A DNA stretch of 64,000 nucleotides from positions 744,001 to 808,000 of the forward strand of contig VSJF01000008.1 in assembly GCA_009739215.1 (NCBI GenBank), written 5' to 3'. The DNA is from Floccularia luteovirens (Eukaryota > Basidiomycota > Agaricomycetes > Agaricales > Squamanitaceae). The notes beneath the pieces are model-generated. The model had not been told where the DNA came from. It did not search any database and worked only from the letters and a program-made list of their open reading frames with translations. Positions 13,101 through 28,039 of the stretch are shown in pieces; positions within the stretch are counted from its first letter, which is position 1, and each line of letters opens with the position of its first letter. A program made the translations under genes and the position numbers.

Positions 13101-14271
13101 TTCAGCAAAATTCTTCTAGCAACATCGAAACCACCAGGAACAGCCCATGCATATGCAACCTATATCACCACGGCGGTGACCTCACATGACCTTTTTCAAC
13201 ATATGTACTTGAATACCGAAAAGTTCTATGATTTCCTAATCTTCATGGACCAAGCCAATTTTGGCGGCATAATCTGCGAGGATCCGCTGGCAGTCGAACC
13301 ACCTACCGAAATTTCTCTGGAAATGCGATGGAATATCGAACAATTTCTACCACCTGCTATTCAGAACCACTTTAGTTCAGTTGTGCAATACTATATTGCT
13401 GAGCTCTTCCGCTTGAAGCAGAAAACAAATGGATCGTCACGAGCACCATTGAATGTCCTTGCAAATAGGATGCCTGACGCGACACAACCAGATCCGATGA
13501 AAAGCAATGAAACGGCAGCTGTATTAGAATTTATCGGGCGCAAGCTTACGAGGAAAATGCTGAAAGTGGTCGGGAATATTCAAGATCTCTCCCGTGAATG
13601 CACAGACAACCCAGAAATAGATATGAACTTTCCGACTCTCCCAGGTTCCCACCTCCACATGACAAATCCAACGTTGGAGTTCATCAAGTTTACTTGCGCC
13701 GTATTCACTCTAGCCAAAGACTATAATGTAGAAATTGGCCTATTAAAGCGCAATATGCTAGAGCTCATAGGAGTCCGAGAGTTCTCTGGGGATGCCGTTT
13801 TCCGCAATCCATGTGAACCACTCAAGTTGTCAAATGTTCCTTGTCGCCATTGTGACACTCTAAAAGATTTCGACTTCTGCCGTGATCCCGACCTTCTCCC
13901 CAATAACTTGGAGGTCAACCCCAAATGGTTGTGTTTCACCTGCGGAGGGGAATATGATCGCATTGCTATCGAATTTATGCTCATCCACATGGTTCACGAA
14001 TTAGAGCGTACATTTACTCAACAGGATTTACGATGCTCCAAATGCAAACAAATTCAGTCAGATAATGTTTCACGTTATTGTCAATGTTCTGGATCTTATC
14101 AGATGATTATCAACAAAGTTGATGTTCGACGGAAGCTGCGGACAATTGTCAATGTAGCAACAGAATACAACCTTCCTCGTCTTAAGGTATTTCGCTCCGC
14201 TTTATTACAAATTATGGTGTGTTTAACGTCTGCTGCAGGAATGCTCTCAAATTTTACTAGCGAGTTGGTGA
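7165..14271 (+). CDS. POL2: DNA polymerase epsilon catalytic subunit
   Basis: Leading-strand replicative B-family polymerase with proofreading. Exons: 7165..7449, 7503..7628, 7684..8403, 8460..8776, 8825..9005, 9057..11747, 11799..14186 and 14239..14271, about 2246 residues (yeast Pol2 is 2222). The N-terminus is RGRG-rich. Exonuclease motifs: [12 protein letters not shown] (Exo I), [17 protein letters not shown] (Exo II) and [13 protein letters not shown] (Exo III). Polymerase motifs: [19 protein letters not shown] (A), [20 protein letters not shown] (B) and [12 protein letters not shown] (C). The inactive second polymerase module follows, then C-terminal cysteine motifs CRHC...CFTC and CSKC...CQC for subunit and Fe-S/zinc binding. 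The intron at 11748..11798 is 51 nt and stop-free, so it would be missed without splice analysis. The last tiny exon ([10 protein letters not shown]) is inferred; without it translation reads to 14285. Confidence 0.95.
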
Positions 14272-14524
14272 TGGCACCTATATAGATATACCGCTTGCAC
14301 CAATCTCATACTCTCATATGTATTCGTAGATGAAATTAATGCTGTATTATCTTGTCACTCACTAACTACACACAACTTGTTTTTTGTACCCTACAACAAG
14401 CCCTAGCAAAGAAATAGAGTTTGGCAACTTTAAAAGATTGGATATCGGGCGAATAGTTGTGATTAGCTGTACGTAGATAATAATTTATATTGTCAAAAAA
14501 TGCTTCGAAACCTGCGCAATAGGT

Positions 14525-17500
14525 CTACAACGCATCATTTCCATCTACCATAACTCCTGCACGTAATCGACCAGCTTTGGCCCAAAATGCGAGCCAAGTA
14601 TTGACATCACCAACACCTAGTTGAGGCAGATTTGCCGGATGGAGAGAGGGAGAATTCTTCAGAGCTAGCATCGTTGATAGCCTGGGGAAACCAAAGGCCT
14701 CAGAATCGATAGAAGGGAGAGGTTTATTTGCGGAACGATAAAAGTCCAACAAGGGCAGGGCAGGGATTTGTTCCTTGATTAAAATCCTCGGTTCTGATTC
14801 TACTTGTCCTTCGCTTCGAGTAGAATACTCTAATGCCGAAAGCCATTCTGGATATGATACCAAAGGTACCTGTAACATATCAGAGATATGATGGAAAACA
14901 TCGTCCCATTTCGGTGGGTCTTGGATGAACCAGATGAAGGAACATATTATTGCTGGTTCGCATCTCAACAAGCGCTGCCGCTGCGACGTGTACCGGAATC
15001 CAAGAGATATACTGCATTAAGAACAGGTTGTGAGGACATGAAATAGGTATTGAATATTTAACTTTAACATACTCCAAGAGCACTAGGCAAACAGCGAAGA
15101 GCATGTCCAGAAAGGACAATACTTGGAACCCATTCATCGGGATTCCAGTAGCCAGTTCGCCCGCCACTGAGCTGTCCGATACGAACTATGATTGGCCGGA
15201 GGCCTGTATCCTCTGCAACGCGTGTCAGTATTCGTTCTGCAACCCATTTGGACTCTGGATATCCAGATCCGACAGCAACACCTGCTTCCAATACAGGAGC
15301 TTCGGGGACAGTGCCATGTTGCCAGTCTAGTTGGATAAGTATGAAAAGAGACTTGACAAAGATATATATATGAGACATACTTCTGACCACGCCGATAGAA
15401 CTGGCAAAAACAAAACGTGGGAGGTGGTAGTGAGACGACCCTAGTGCAAGCTCTATGAGGTGTCGCGTTCCTGCTATGAGGGGCTCCAGAGTTGAAATGG
15501 CGATATTAAAATCCACATGCCATGCTATCACAACCTATTTTAATACAACTCGTTACAGAGTTTGTTAAAAAACACCCACCAATATGCATGATACAAGTAA
15601 TGCTCTTTCGCAATTCGTTATATATACATTCACTCAAACCTAAGTTCTGTAGGCTCGCATCTCCCTCGATGAATACTAGTTTTGGAGAATCTAGGAGAGC
15701 CAGTTCGATCCCTTTGTCAACAAAAGCCGAAGCCTGTCTAGCCTGACTACCTGTTCCTGGAGCGCTCTTGCGGTTAAATGCGTATATCTTCGACACGCTG
15801 GGATTTAAGATGAGATTTTCCAAGATGAATGATCCCAAGCAACCAGTGCTCCCCGTCAACAAGATGACTTCGCCTCCAGGTAATATATCTGATGGTTCGT
15901 GAAGTGGAAAACTTGTGGAGTATTTTTTCACCAATGCGTCCATTTCTTTGATCGTTCCCTGGAATCCATCTTCATGAGTGAGAGGTAACTTGTTGGCGAC
16001 GCGATACATATAAGACGCCAGGCGCTCAATCGTTGGATTAAGATATACAAAATTATTTGAAATGTTTGCTCTGGTGATACCTTGCAATTGTAGCAGTGCT
16101 TGGGATATTCTGTTCCGTACCCATACAGCTTTGAGACTATTAGAAATTATTTAGCATGTACGCTAAAAATAATAAGAATCAGAGTTAGTTGAACACGCAC
16201 CTGTCACAGCCATTTTGGAATAAGTCATCAGTGTCCTTGGCGATTAACAGTACACTGGTTATCGTTTTTCTGACAAAGCTTACACAATCACCCAAGTCTG
16301 AAAAATTGGGAAGGTCCAGTTCAGTCTCTGAATGTTCTTCGAATGCTATATATGCGCCTTCAATCTCCTCTTCATATTCACTCAGTATCACATGACGCCT
16401 TGGTGTACCTTTCGCCGTGAACTTGAATGGTTTGGATGGGTTTGTCACCAGTATCATCTTTTGTGATAGTCAGAAATGAATATGCTCTTCTGATGAAGAG
16501 AGCCTACTTCTTTGAAGATCCTGCTATGAGAAGGACCAAACCGATTTGCTCCTTCTATGGTTGGCCTACGGTAGGATATGGTTAGTAATTGCTCCGCGAT
16601 ATTGTTACTGGACGCACCAAACTTCTGACTTAAACAAATCGAGGTGGTGGTAGTTCGTAGGATCGAATGGTTCAAGCGGTTCAATAAGTACTCCTGCTTG
16701 AATTCTTCCCCTCCCAAACATCAGGGAGCTCCTTATCATCGGATGTTGATTTATAATTATTTCTTTTCGGGCGTTGAGGCCAGTTTCCATGATATTGGGT
16801 TATATGAAGGAACATACCCATTGGAACAGGATTAGTCTGCATTTTAATTAGCTTCGCATGTTTGAGGTTGATTTCTTGAGTTACCTTTTCACCCGTAGAG
16901 TGCATAATCTGATCATCAACCCTGACGACATGATGTGTGGATATACGAAGTTGATTGAGTATGTAATCAGACTTACCTGCCCGATATCTTCCATAATTCA
17001 GGATCAGTTGGGTGTTGAACTAATAAATCGTTGGTGTCATATAGCCTAATGCCAGTGGATTCCGTGTTCAGAACGGCGGGTTGGTGAGTACTGCACAACT
17101 AAAGAGAACTGAGCAAGACTATAAGATCAGTAATGTGGCTACGAACCTGGAACATGATTCGAAAAACATTTTTGCTCCCTTCTTCTTTCAAAAATGATGG
17201 TTTGGTATGTGGTGATATCTTCATTGTTATCAGAATAGGTCAACACGTCGGCAAAGCACCAACCTTGAAATATTCCCAACTGTCCGCTGGGACTCTATCT
17301 AAAGAAACTCTAGCGCTATTGTGATCAGACGACAACTAAACCATACCAGGCAAAAACTTCGATGTTCCGCCAAGCTCGGTACTATGTACAACACATGAAT
17401 ATATATATATACGTTATTAGTTGGTGAAAATGATAATGCTTACGCGCCGTAGAAGGGGAACAGCTGAACTCCATTCTTATGCAAAGTATCCCCAACCGAC

Positions 17501-18837
17501 TTCTGAATCGGTGCTCCTCCGAAAATCTGCCAAAATGCTGATTGAAGAATGGCATATATGGTTGCAAGTGACATACAACAGCATTAAATTCTTTAAGTTT
17601 GGCTAGACGCTCAGGATATTGAGACCATTCCTAAGAGGAGGTTAATCAATGTGTCGTGTAAATAAGCAGGACATGTACCTCAAGGTAAGTGGGGACACAA
17701 AATATTAGTTTGCTATTTGTGGCTACAGCACTATTGTAAACACTTTCTGAAGTTGTAACAACTGGAGGGTCTCTGGGCGCGAAGTTGGCTAATGTAAGTC
17801 CAGTCATGGCCTGCCTTAGGCCGAAGGTAAAGAGAGGAAGTAATCGAAATTCTAGCAACTCACAGCCCACATCAGTGATACAATTCCCATTGCGTCTGGA
17901 ATTGTTTGTTAGGGCATGACGATCAAAATTAGAGAACATACGCACGGAAGAAAGGGAGCGCATGATTTGATAAGATGCGGCCACATATGTCTACTTCTCC
18001 GTAATCTGTTTGGTATGTTAGCAAAATTAGTATTGAGATTCGAGAAATATCGTCATACATGGCTGGCTTCCCCATTGGATAAGATTTAAATGACTGAGCA
18101 CTATAGGCTTAGGGAATGAAGTCGAACCTATTGCATAGTTATTGCGTGAGTAGGTGAGTAAAAACTAAGGTAGATGTTCGTACCAGAGGAGTGAAGAATT
18201 AACGCTGGTTCCAATACATCCACTCGATGCATAGGGGGGAGGGGAGCAAAAGAGCCGTCACCATTGTACAGCTCATAGAATGAAGGAACTAGTATGAGCT
18301 CGATTGTTGCGCTAGGCTCTGCTGCAGACAAGATTTTGCATGCTGAAGTCGCAATTTTCTGCGTCGCCTGATCTTTGCTAACAAATACATAATTCACGTC
18401 CATCTTTTGAAGAAGGTTTGCCACAGCAACGGCCGAGTTTCTTGGTGATATGGGAAATGGGCAAAAACCCGCGCGCATAATACCAGCTATGAGGGCAAAA
18501 TACGACAGCTGATCTAAGGATTTGTTATTATCTGGTTAGGAATCTTTGAAATTTCTATTGGCTTACCTACAACAGCAAATATTGCGACTGTCGTTAGCCG
18601 ATTTTGTATTGAGTTTATGTGCTTGATACTCCGAACTACTTTTGCTGCAGTATGGATGGCTTGTACTGCATCCCGCCAACGAATTGTTCGGAGGTCGTTG
18701 TCTCGTTCGTCGTATAAAAAAAGGGGGTGGTCCCCATTTTCTCTGTAATTGAAATCATAGATTTCGGGAATGCTCAAAGCACCGTCGAGTGGAGGCGCTA
18801 CGAACAAGGTATTATCCTGTAGAGAGAGCGACGGCAT
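14525..18837 (-). CDS. Adenylate-forming reductase (NRPS-like, A-T-R)
   Basis: Single-module enzyme that activates a carboxylic acid as acyl-AMP, loads it on a carrier domain and releases it reductively as aldehyde or alcohol. The start ATG (18835-18837) gives MPSLSLQDNTLFVAPPLDG. Adenylation motifs: SSGSTSFPKPIVLSH across an intron (A3), STELGGTSKFLP (A5), and NDLLVQHPTDPELWKISG followed by RVDDQIMHSTGEK (A7/A8). The carrier motif FQNGCDSLKAVWVRN carries the phosphopantetheine serine, whose codon is split AG|T by the intron 16137..16200. The reductase domain has the NAD(P)H motif VILLTGSTGCLGSFILENLI and the catalytic Tyr/Lys in SGYPESKWVAERIL. Many short introns. It resembles the basidiomycete adenylate-forming reductase family; the substrate cannot be deduced. 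It converges on POL2 and diverges from the kinase gene. No other biosynthetic genes adjoin it. Confidence 0.87.
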
Positions 18838-19214
18838 TTGTTCTGAATGCACAACATGATACCTTACGATTTACTTATACTTGCTCCCTGGACCGGGGAG
18901 CAGCGGTGATGTGCCAAGCCGGTAGTAGACGTGTCGGATATGTTTTTGCTGATGGCTCTGCATTTGTGGCATGTGTAGACATTGAAACTCTGACATTTGA
19001 TGCACTGTAAGTATCAGAGTTGCAAAAGGGTTATGTTGGTGATGTTTATTGATCTCACGCCACTTGCTTAATTGAGATGTAAAGGTTTCTATCATATCAT
19101 TTGGCCCGCATACTTCCCTGATTCCCTTCAACGATATTCTTTATTTTCTAACGTTTGCTGTCAAGCTTGCTATCAGCCTTTCCTTTTGTCTATTTCATTC
19201 CTGTCCATGTGGCC
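18838..19214. promoter_or_regulatory. Divergent promoter region (reductase / kinase)
   Basis: About 377 bp between the divergent start codons of the adenylate-forming reductase and the CAMK-like kinase. No distinct binding motif was recognised; the promoter role is inferred from gene orientation. Confidence 0.45.
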
Positions 19215-23164
<3,950 letters not shown>

Positions 23165-23839
23165 CCTGCCTATTACTGTTATTATGACTCTTTTTTTGCC
23201 CACTTTCTTTGTTTCCTCATTTTCTATCGATATCTCATGAACAGATTAAGCTCGCTTCAGTCATTTTATTTACCTTACAAAATTTGTGGTTTTGAATGTA
23301 CAAGTACACCGGTCCTAGTACCTACCACTTACTACTACCTGGATATCAGTTTTTTGTTTTTGATACCCCCTCCCACTTTGTCTACCCGGGACAGTTATTC
23401 TTAAATTTCAATTTTTAGATAGTAATTTCTACCTTGACCAGTCAATGTCTGGGACATATGGCATGATTAATATCGTCTCTTTAATCATTTTTGTTGCTGC
23501 TATGAAGAGATGCCAGAATAGAACGTTTAGAACATTTGATAAGCTGTGCAGTAACTCAGTTGGGACCGGAGCACAGGATTCGGGTGATGATGATGTGACA
23601 CAATCCATGTCACGTCCGCAGTCACACCGTGGGTAATAACATGGCTGAATCACTCGTCACTCTATCGCCTTCCCAACAAAACGTCCTTCCTCCTGCATTG
23701 ACCTTACCTCCACTTCCTCCCTTGACTATCGTTTGACTACGGTGACTAGCTTTCTTTGTTTTTATCTCAACCGCTTGCTGACCTTGTACAATCCCTGTGG
23801 ACTTTGCAACACTTGACATAAGACCCACACGCTTTCATC
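23165..23839. other. Intergenic region, kinase to synaptobrevin
   Basis: About 675 bp with pyrimidine-rich tracts near the v-SNARE start. No other gene or repeat was seen. It should contain the kinase 3' UTR and the synaptobrevin promoter and 5' UTR. Confidence 0.45.
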
Positions 23840-24517
23840 ATGTGCGGATTTTCAACAGTTGCATGTGCCTCGTGGTAGTTCATTGACGTCGTTTTTGTTT
23901 ATTAGGTCTGAGCCTTATGACCCGTATATGCCCCGAGGTGGAGGAGCTGCAAACCCAGCTGGGCCCAGCCAAGGAAACCCAAAGACTGCTGCAATCCAAG
24001 CTCAAATTGATGATACAGTCGGGATTATGAGAGATAATATTACAAAGGTGGCAGAACGAGGAGAGAGGTTGGATTCGCTACAGGATAAAACTGGTATGTA
24101 TTTCTTTTATATGTTTGCTTCATCTGTCGTTGCGGTTTTGTTTTGGATGTTGGTGTTGATGGGTATTCTAAACAGATAACCTTGCTGTCTCCGCACAAGG
24201 ATTCCGGCGTGGAGCTAATCGGGTTCGAAAGGTATGTCATCTGTTTTGTATTTGGCATCTGTTACTCATGAGGAGCTACTCTTTCTTTCAGAATATGTGG
24301 TATGTTGATATTCGCTGATGACGAAAGATTTTAACATTTGACACATTTTGAAATTCCTCTCAGGTGGAAAGATATGAAGGTTAGGATTCATATGGTACCT
24401 CAACCGTGAATAACAAACTAATGATATTCTGTCTAGATGCGTATCATTATCGGTGTAGCGATTGCAGTTATTATTGTGATCATAGTTGTGTCGATTGTAA
24501 AAGCAACACACCACTGA
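23840..24517 (+). CDS. SNC1: Synaptobrevin/VAMP v-SNARE (Snc1-like)
   Basis: Tail-anchored exocytic v-SNARE of about 116 residues. Proposed exons: 23840..23841, 23906..24093, 24176..24231, 24292..24299, 24364..24379 and 24437..24517. The R-SNARE core is visible in [20 protein letters not shown] and [19 protein letters not shown], then RRGANRVRK, the juxtamembrane NMWWKDMK and a hydrophobic anchor ([20 protein letters not shown]) ending KATHH. The eight residues NMWWKDMK are encoded by two micro-exons of 8 and 16 nt. The first exon is inferred: AT at 23840-23841 plus G at 23906 recreates ATG TCT GAG ([13 protein letters not shown]). If that is wrong, translation could begin at the internal ATG at 23928 ([12 protein letters not shown]). 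Confidence 0.9.
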
Positions 24518-24936
24518 TTGATTTATCCTTTACTCCGCACCCTTTCTATAACCTGTTGTGATTTGTATCTATGCGCGTACTCCTAATTCCTTATTATTCT
24601 CTTTGACTTTTCGTTTGTCGTCTTGTGTCGACGTTGTTGGGAGTGGTAGAATAGTCCCCTGACAAATTGATTATAGATGATGAGAGAGGGTGTTTCTGCC
24701 TGGTCTCGGACGTAATTCTTATTAACTGTTAAAGAGATATTATGGTAGATACTGTACTGTTTGAAATATGAGGATGGTATCCTACGAACCCGGGTTTACA
24801 TAAGGCTCCGATAAGTTTTGCGCGTGACAAAACTGAGGCCTTAGCTCAATACTTTTATTTACTTTAGACTTCAACTTTTGTTTTTCTTTAAACTCTTGGA
24901 CTTCCGAACATCTTCTTTACCAAATACTACTAATTA
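24518..24936. other. Intergenic region, synaptobrevin to UBX gene
   Basis: About 420 bp holding the synaptobrevin 3' end and the UBX gene promoter. No gene, repeat or regulatory motif was recognised. Confidence 0.45.
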
Positions 24937-27167
24937 ATGGACCAACTGGACCCCGAACAACAACGCGCTTTGGAACAGTTGAGGGAAGTGAACGAATGGA
25001 GGAGACGACGATGTAGCAATTGGTGTACTGAGTAGCGTTGATTGGGATGTCCAGGTATGTCTCTATTTCACGATCTTCAAATTCACCCAGTCACTTGAAC
25101 TGGGCTGAGGACGCATCCGATTTTCGAAATGTATTGCATGTTGTGCGGTATGCTCTGCGGATGCGTACGTGCCTGCCATGTGTACTAACATGGGGGGCTT
25201 TGCCGATACCTTCCTTGACCTCGTTTTCAATTATTCTAATTGTACATTTGTCCACTTAGCGGGCTGCCGAGCTGATCTTTGGTGCTGGGCCTGGAACTGC
25301 CCCTCGTACACCAGCACCACCAGTTGTACAGTCTTCCGCACCTCTGCCAGCACGTCGTGGAGTTATGGACACGTTTGAAATTGATGATACCTTGCAAGGG
25401 AGACAGAGTGGAGGAAGAGGAAGAAGGGTGAGTTGTATTGAAGCCATTTCTTCGTTTAACTAATAAATACTAAGCAGACTCCACCTGGCGCGGGAAGCGG
25501 CGCATTGATGTCGGTTCTACGACCACTACTTCCATTGCTTGCGTTCCCCCTACACATTATCGCAAATATTCTGCGGTTTGTGCTTGGCGTCTTGCGTATA
25601 CCCGTGCCTCAAATACGCTGGGCAGGCGTGTACCGCCCATCCAGCGTTGGCTTGTTTAGCCGCTGGTGGGTCGGAGGCACGCGTGCAGGAAGTAGCTCCG
25701 GTGGAGGTACAGGTTTGGGCCGTGGAGGTGCTGACAGATGGATACGCGAGTTGGAAGAGGAAACTGGCGCTGTGTGTGTGGGGCGGGCTACAGGCAGTAT
25801 GAGGGGATCGACGACAGGGTTTGATGTGGGACCGTCTTCCGGAGGTGTTGTTGCAAGAAATACTGCTGGTGGTGTGGGTATTGGGATGGGAGAAGATGGG
25901 AGGAAGGTGCTGCCTGATTTCATGGTTGGTCAGTACGAGGAGGCTCTAAGACTATGTGAACGCGAGACACGCATAGGGTGTATTGTACTGGTGAGCTCGG
26001 AACATGATGATGTAGCAGAGTTTAAGAGGTGAGTGTATACACGCTGTACTTTATTTCTTCTTATTCATTCTTACATATCAAGGTCGACATTGACTGATCC
26101 AGCGTTTGTAAAAATGCTCGTTGATAATAATGTTGTCGTATGGGGAGGTGACGTACGGGACAAAGAGGCATGGAGTGGTGAGTGTATCCGCCCAGCACAA
26201 ATGAAACTTGGAAGCTTACTCGCTTTTACTAGCTGCTGAAAAACTGCAAGCAACAACATACCCTTTTGTCGCGTTTTTGGCCCTTCAGCCCCGCCGCTCA
26301 CCACTTATGTCTTCGTCACGTTCCTCTTCCTCATCAAGTTCCGTCAATACACCGACACTGACTGTCTTATCACGACACCAAGGGCCTTGCATCCCCAATA
26401 CTTCTGCGCCAACTAGTGCGTCAGCACTTATCGCGCATATGGAGACACAACTTCTACCACGTGTTACACCTTTCCTACAACGTGTACGTGCTGCAAAAGG
26501 AGAGCGAGAACGAGAGAGGCGACTAAGAGAAGAGCAAGATCATGCATTCCAAGAATCAGCTCGGCGAGATCGTGAGAGAATAGAAAGACGTGCACGAGAG
26601 GAGAAAGAAAGGGAAAAAGAGAGGCAGGAGAGGGAAAGAGAAGAGAGAGAACATCGAGAAAACGAGAGGAGAGCTAAGGAGGAGAAAGAAAAGGAAGAAA
26701 CGGGGAGAATGGAGTGGAGACGGTGGATCAGGAGGGAGGTCGTTGGACGTGGTGGTGTCGGGAGCAAAGGAACGCTACGTGTCGCAGTGAGGCTACCTAC
26801 TGGGGCGCGTGTGGTGCAGCAATTTGAAGGAAGCACGACGTTAACAATGTTATACGCGTTCGTGGACGCGCAAATGATTCCCCCAGAGATGGATGTGGGT
26901 GGCGACCCTCGAGAACCACCAAGTGGTGAGATTGGGTCGCCTGAGACGGTACTAGAGAAACAGATTACTTCCACAAGCGGGAGAGGAGCAGCATGGTGGG
27001 GATTCCGTGTTGTGTCGGCGTATCCACGGGTGGAGATACCATGGAATAGTGGGGTGCGTCTTGAGGATGTGAGTGTGCTAAGAGGGGGCGGTCAGATTGT
27101 TGTTGAACTGGTGGGAGGAAGTGGAGACGACGAGGAAGACGGCTACCACACAGAGGAGAGCGAGTAG
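24937..27167 (+). CDS. UBA-UAS-UBX protein, FAF2/UBXD8-like ERAD factor, apparent 1-nt frameshift in exon 1
   Basis: ER and lipid-droplet membrane adaptor that recruits Cdc48/p97. Exons: 24937..25054, 25260..25427, 25478..26028, 26083..26177 and 26233..27167, about 621 residues once one extra base is discounted. Order: N-terminal UBA (MDQLDPEQQRALEQLREV then NGGDDDVAIGVLSSVDWDVQ), a hydrophobic hairpin (LRPLLPLLAFPLHIIANILR), a UAS thioredoxin-like domain (RETRIGCIVLVSSEHDDVAE), a very charged Glu/Arg coiled coil (26500-26720) and a C-terminal UBX domain (GTLRVAVRLPTGARVVQQFE) with an acidic end. The UBA halves lie in different frames: an extra A at 24991/24992 shifts the frame and would give a stop at 25033. 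Every other junction is clean, so a sequence error is likely, but a real mutation is possible. Confidence 0.85.
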
Positions 27168-27251
27168 GGAGATCCGACGATACAGGGATAGAATTATAAT
27201 GGCGACGGGAGATACAGGGAGTAGTAACTAACAGTATTTGACAACTACTGG

Positions 27252-27915
27252 CTACTGACTCAGGATTGTGCGTACAAAAGACTCGTAGTTTATATTTCCG
27301 TCTCTTGTTAGACCATATATCAGCGCCTTTTCCATAGAAATACATTATCGGGATACTCACTGGCTAATCTGGACACCTTTGAGTAGTTCATCAACCTCTT
27401 CATCAGTCATTTTTTCGCCGAGCTGAGTGAGTACATATCGTAACTCTCCAGCACCAATAAAACCATTTCCTTCCTTGTCAAAAACTTGGAAACCGCGAAT
27501 GAACTCTTCTGTAAAAGTAAAATGAATTTGGTAAGGTACTAATTGTGTGCGATATTGAGGATGACAGGAACCTGGAGTGCCAGCTGGTTTGAAGCCATCT
27601 GGGCGGTTGAGAATGGTGAGGAATGTTTTGTAGTCGACTTGATAGATTTTTGTAATTAATGAAAAAAGAGACGTTTCATAGAAGAAGCAATCGATGTATA
27701 CCGTCGCGAGGAGCAGAGGCAACGATCTCAGCTACCTCTGCTTGGGTTGGGTTTTGACCAAGAGCACGTAGAAGGTCACCAAGAGTTTCACGAGGGACAG
27801 CACCTTTTCCGCGTTTATCGAAGAGAGCAAAAGCTTCTTTATATTCGGCGTTGTCGCTCTAAGCAAGGACTTTTGTGATTTGTGGATTAAAACGCGAAAT
27901 GATATGGCTCACCAT
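27252..27915 (-). CDS. cdc4: Essential myosin light chain (Cdc4/Mlc1), EF-hand protein
   Basis: Light chain of class II/V myosins in the cytokinetic ring. Coding exons in transcript order: 27913..27915, 27702..27858, 27572..27637, 27361..27508 and 27252..27303, totalling 141 residues, the same length as S. pombe Cdc4. The first coding exon is only the ATG; the intron begins immediately (GTGAGC) and the next exon starts [19 protein letters not shown]. Degenerate EF-hands: [20 protein letters not shown] and [20 protein letters not shown]. The characteristic linker is [16 protein letters not shown], and the C-terminus is [16 protein letters not shown]. The EF-loops lack several calcium ligands, as is usual for essential light chains. 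It is divergent from the PAC1-like gene 124 bp away. The myosin II heavy chain lies about 32 kb further on. Confidence 0.92.
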
Positions 27916-28039
27916 CGTTACAATATGTTTGAGGTCGTTGTATACAGTGATGAAGGGGGTTTGGTGGTTGAAATTTGAGATTGATCGTGATCCGAATCAT
28001 CATTCATTGTGTCCTCAACTTCATCTTATCTTATCTTCA
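27916..28039. promoter_or_regulatory. Compact bidirectional promoter
   Basis: Only 124 bp separate the start codons of the divergently transcribed myosin light chain and PAC1-like genes, so both must share this control region. No TATA box is evident. The role is inferred from arrangement. Confidence 0.55.

Noticed and set aside
488..18837. Biosynthetic gene cluster linking the FAD monooxygenase and the adenylate-forming reductase
   Set aside because: They are separated by Ase1 and POL2 housekeeping genes over 12 kb, with no transporter or regulator, so clustering is not supported.
26540..26974. 144-codon antisense frame over the UBX gene
   Set aside because: Ser/Leu/Phe-rich translation is the reverse of Glu/Arg coiled-coil codons; not a gene.
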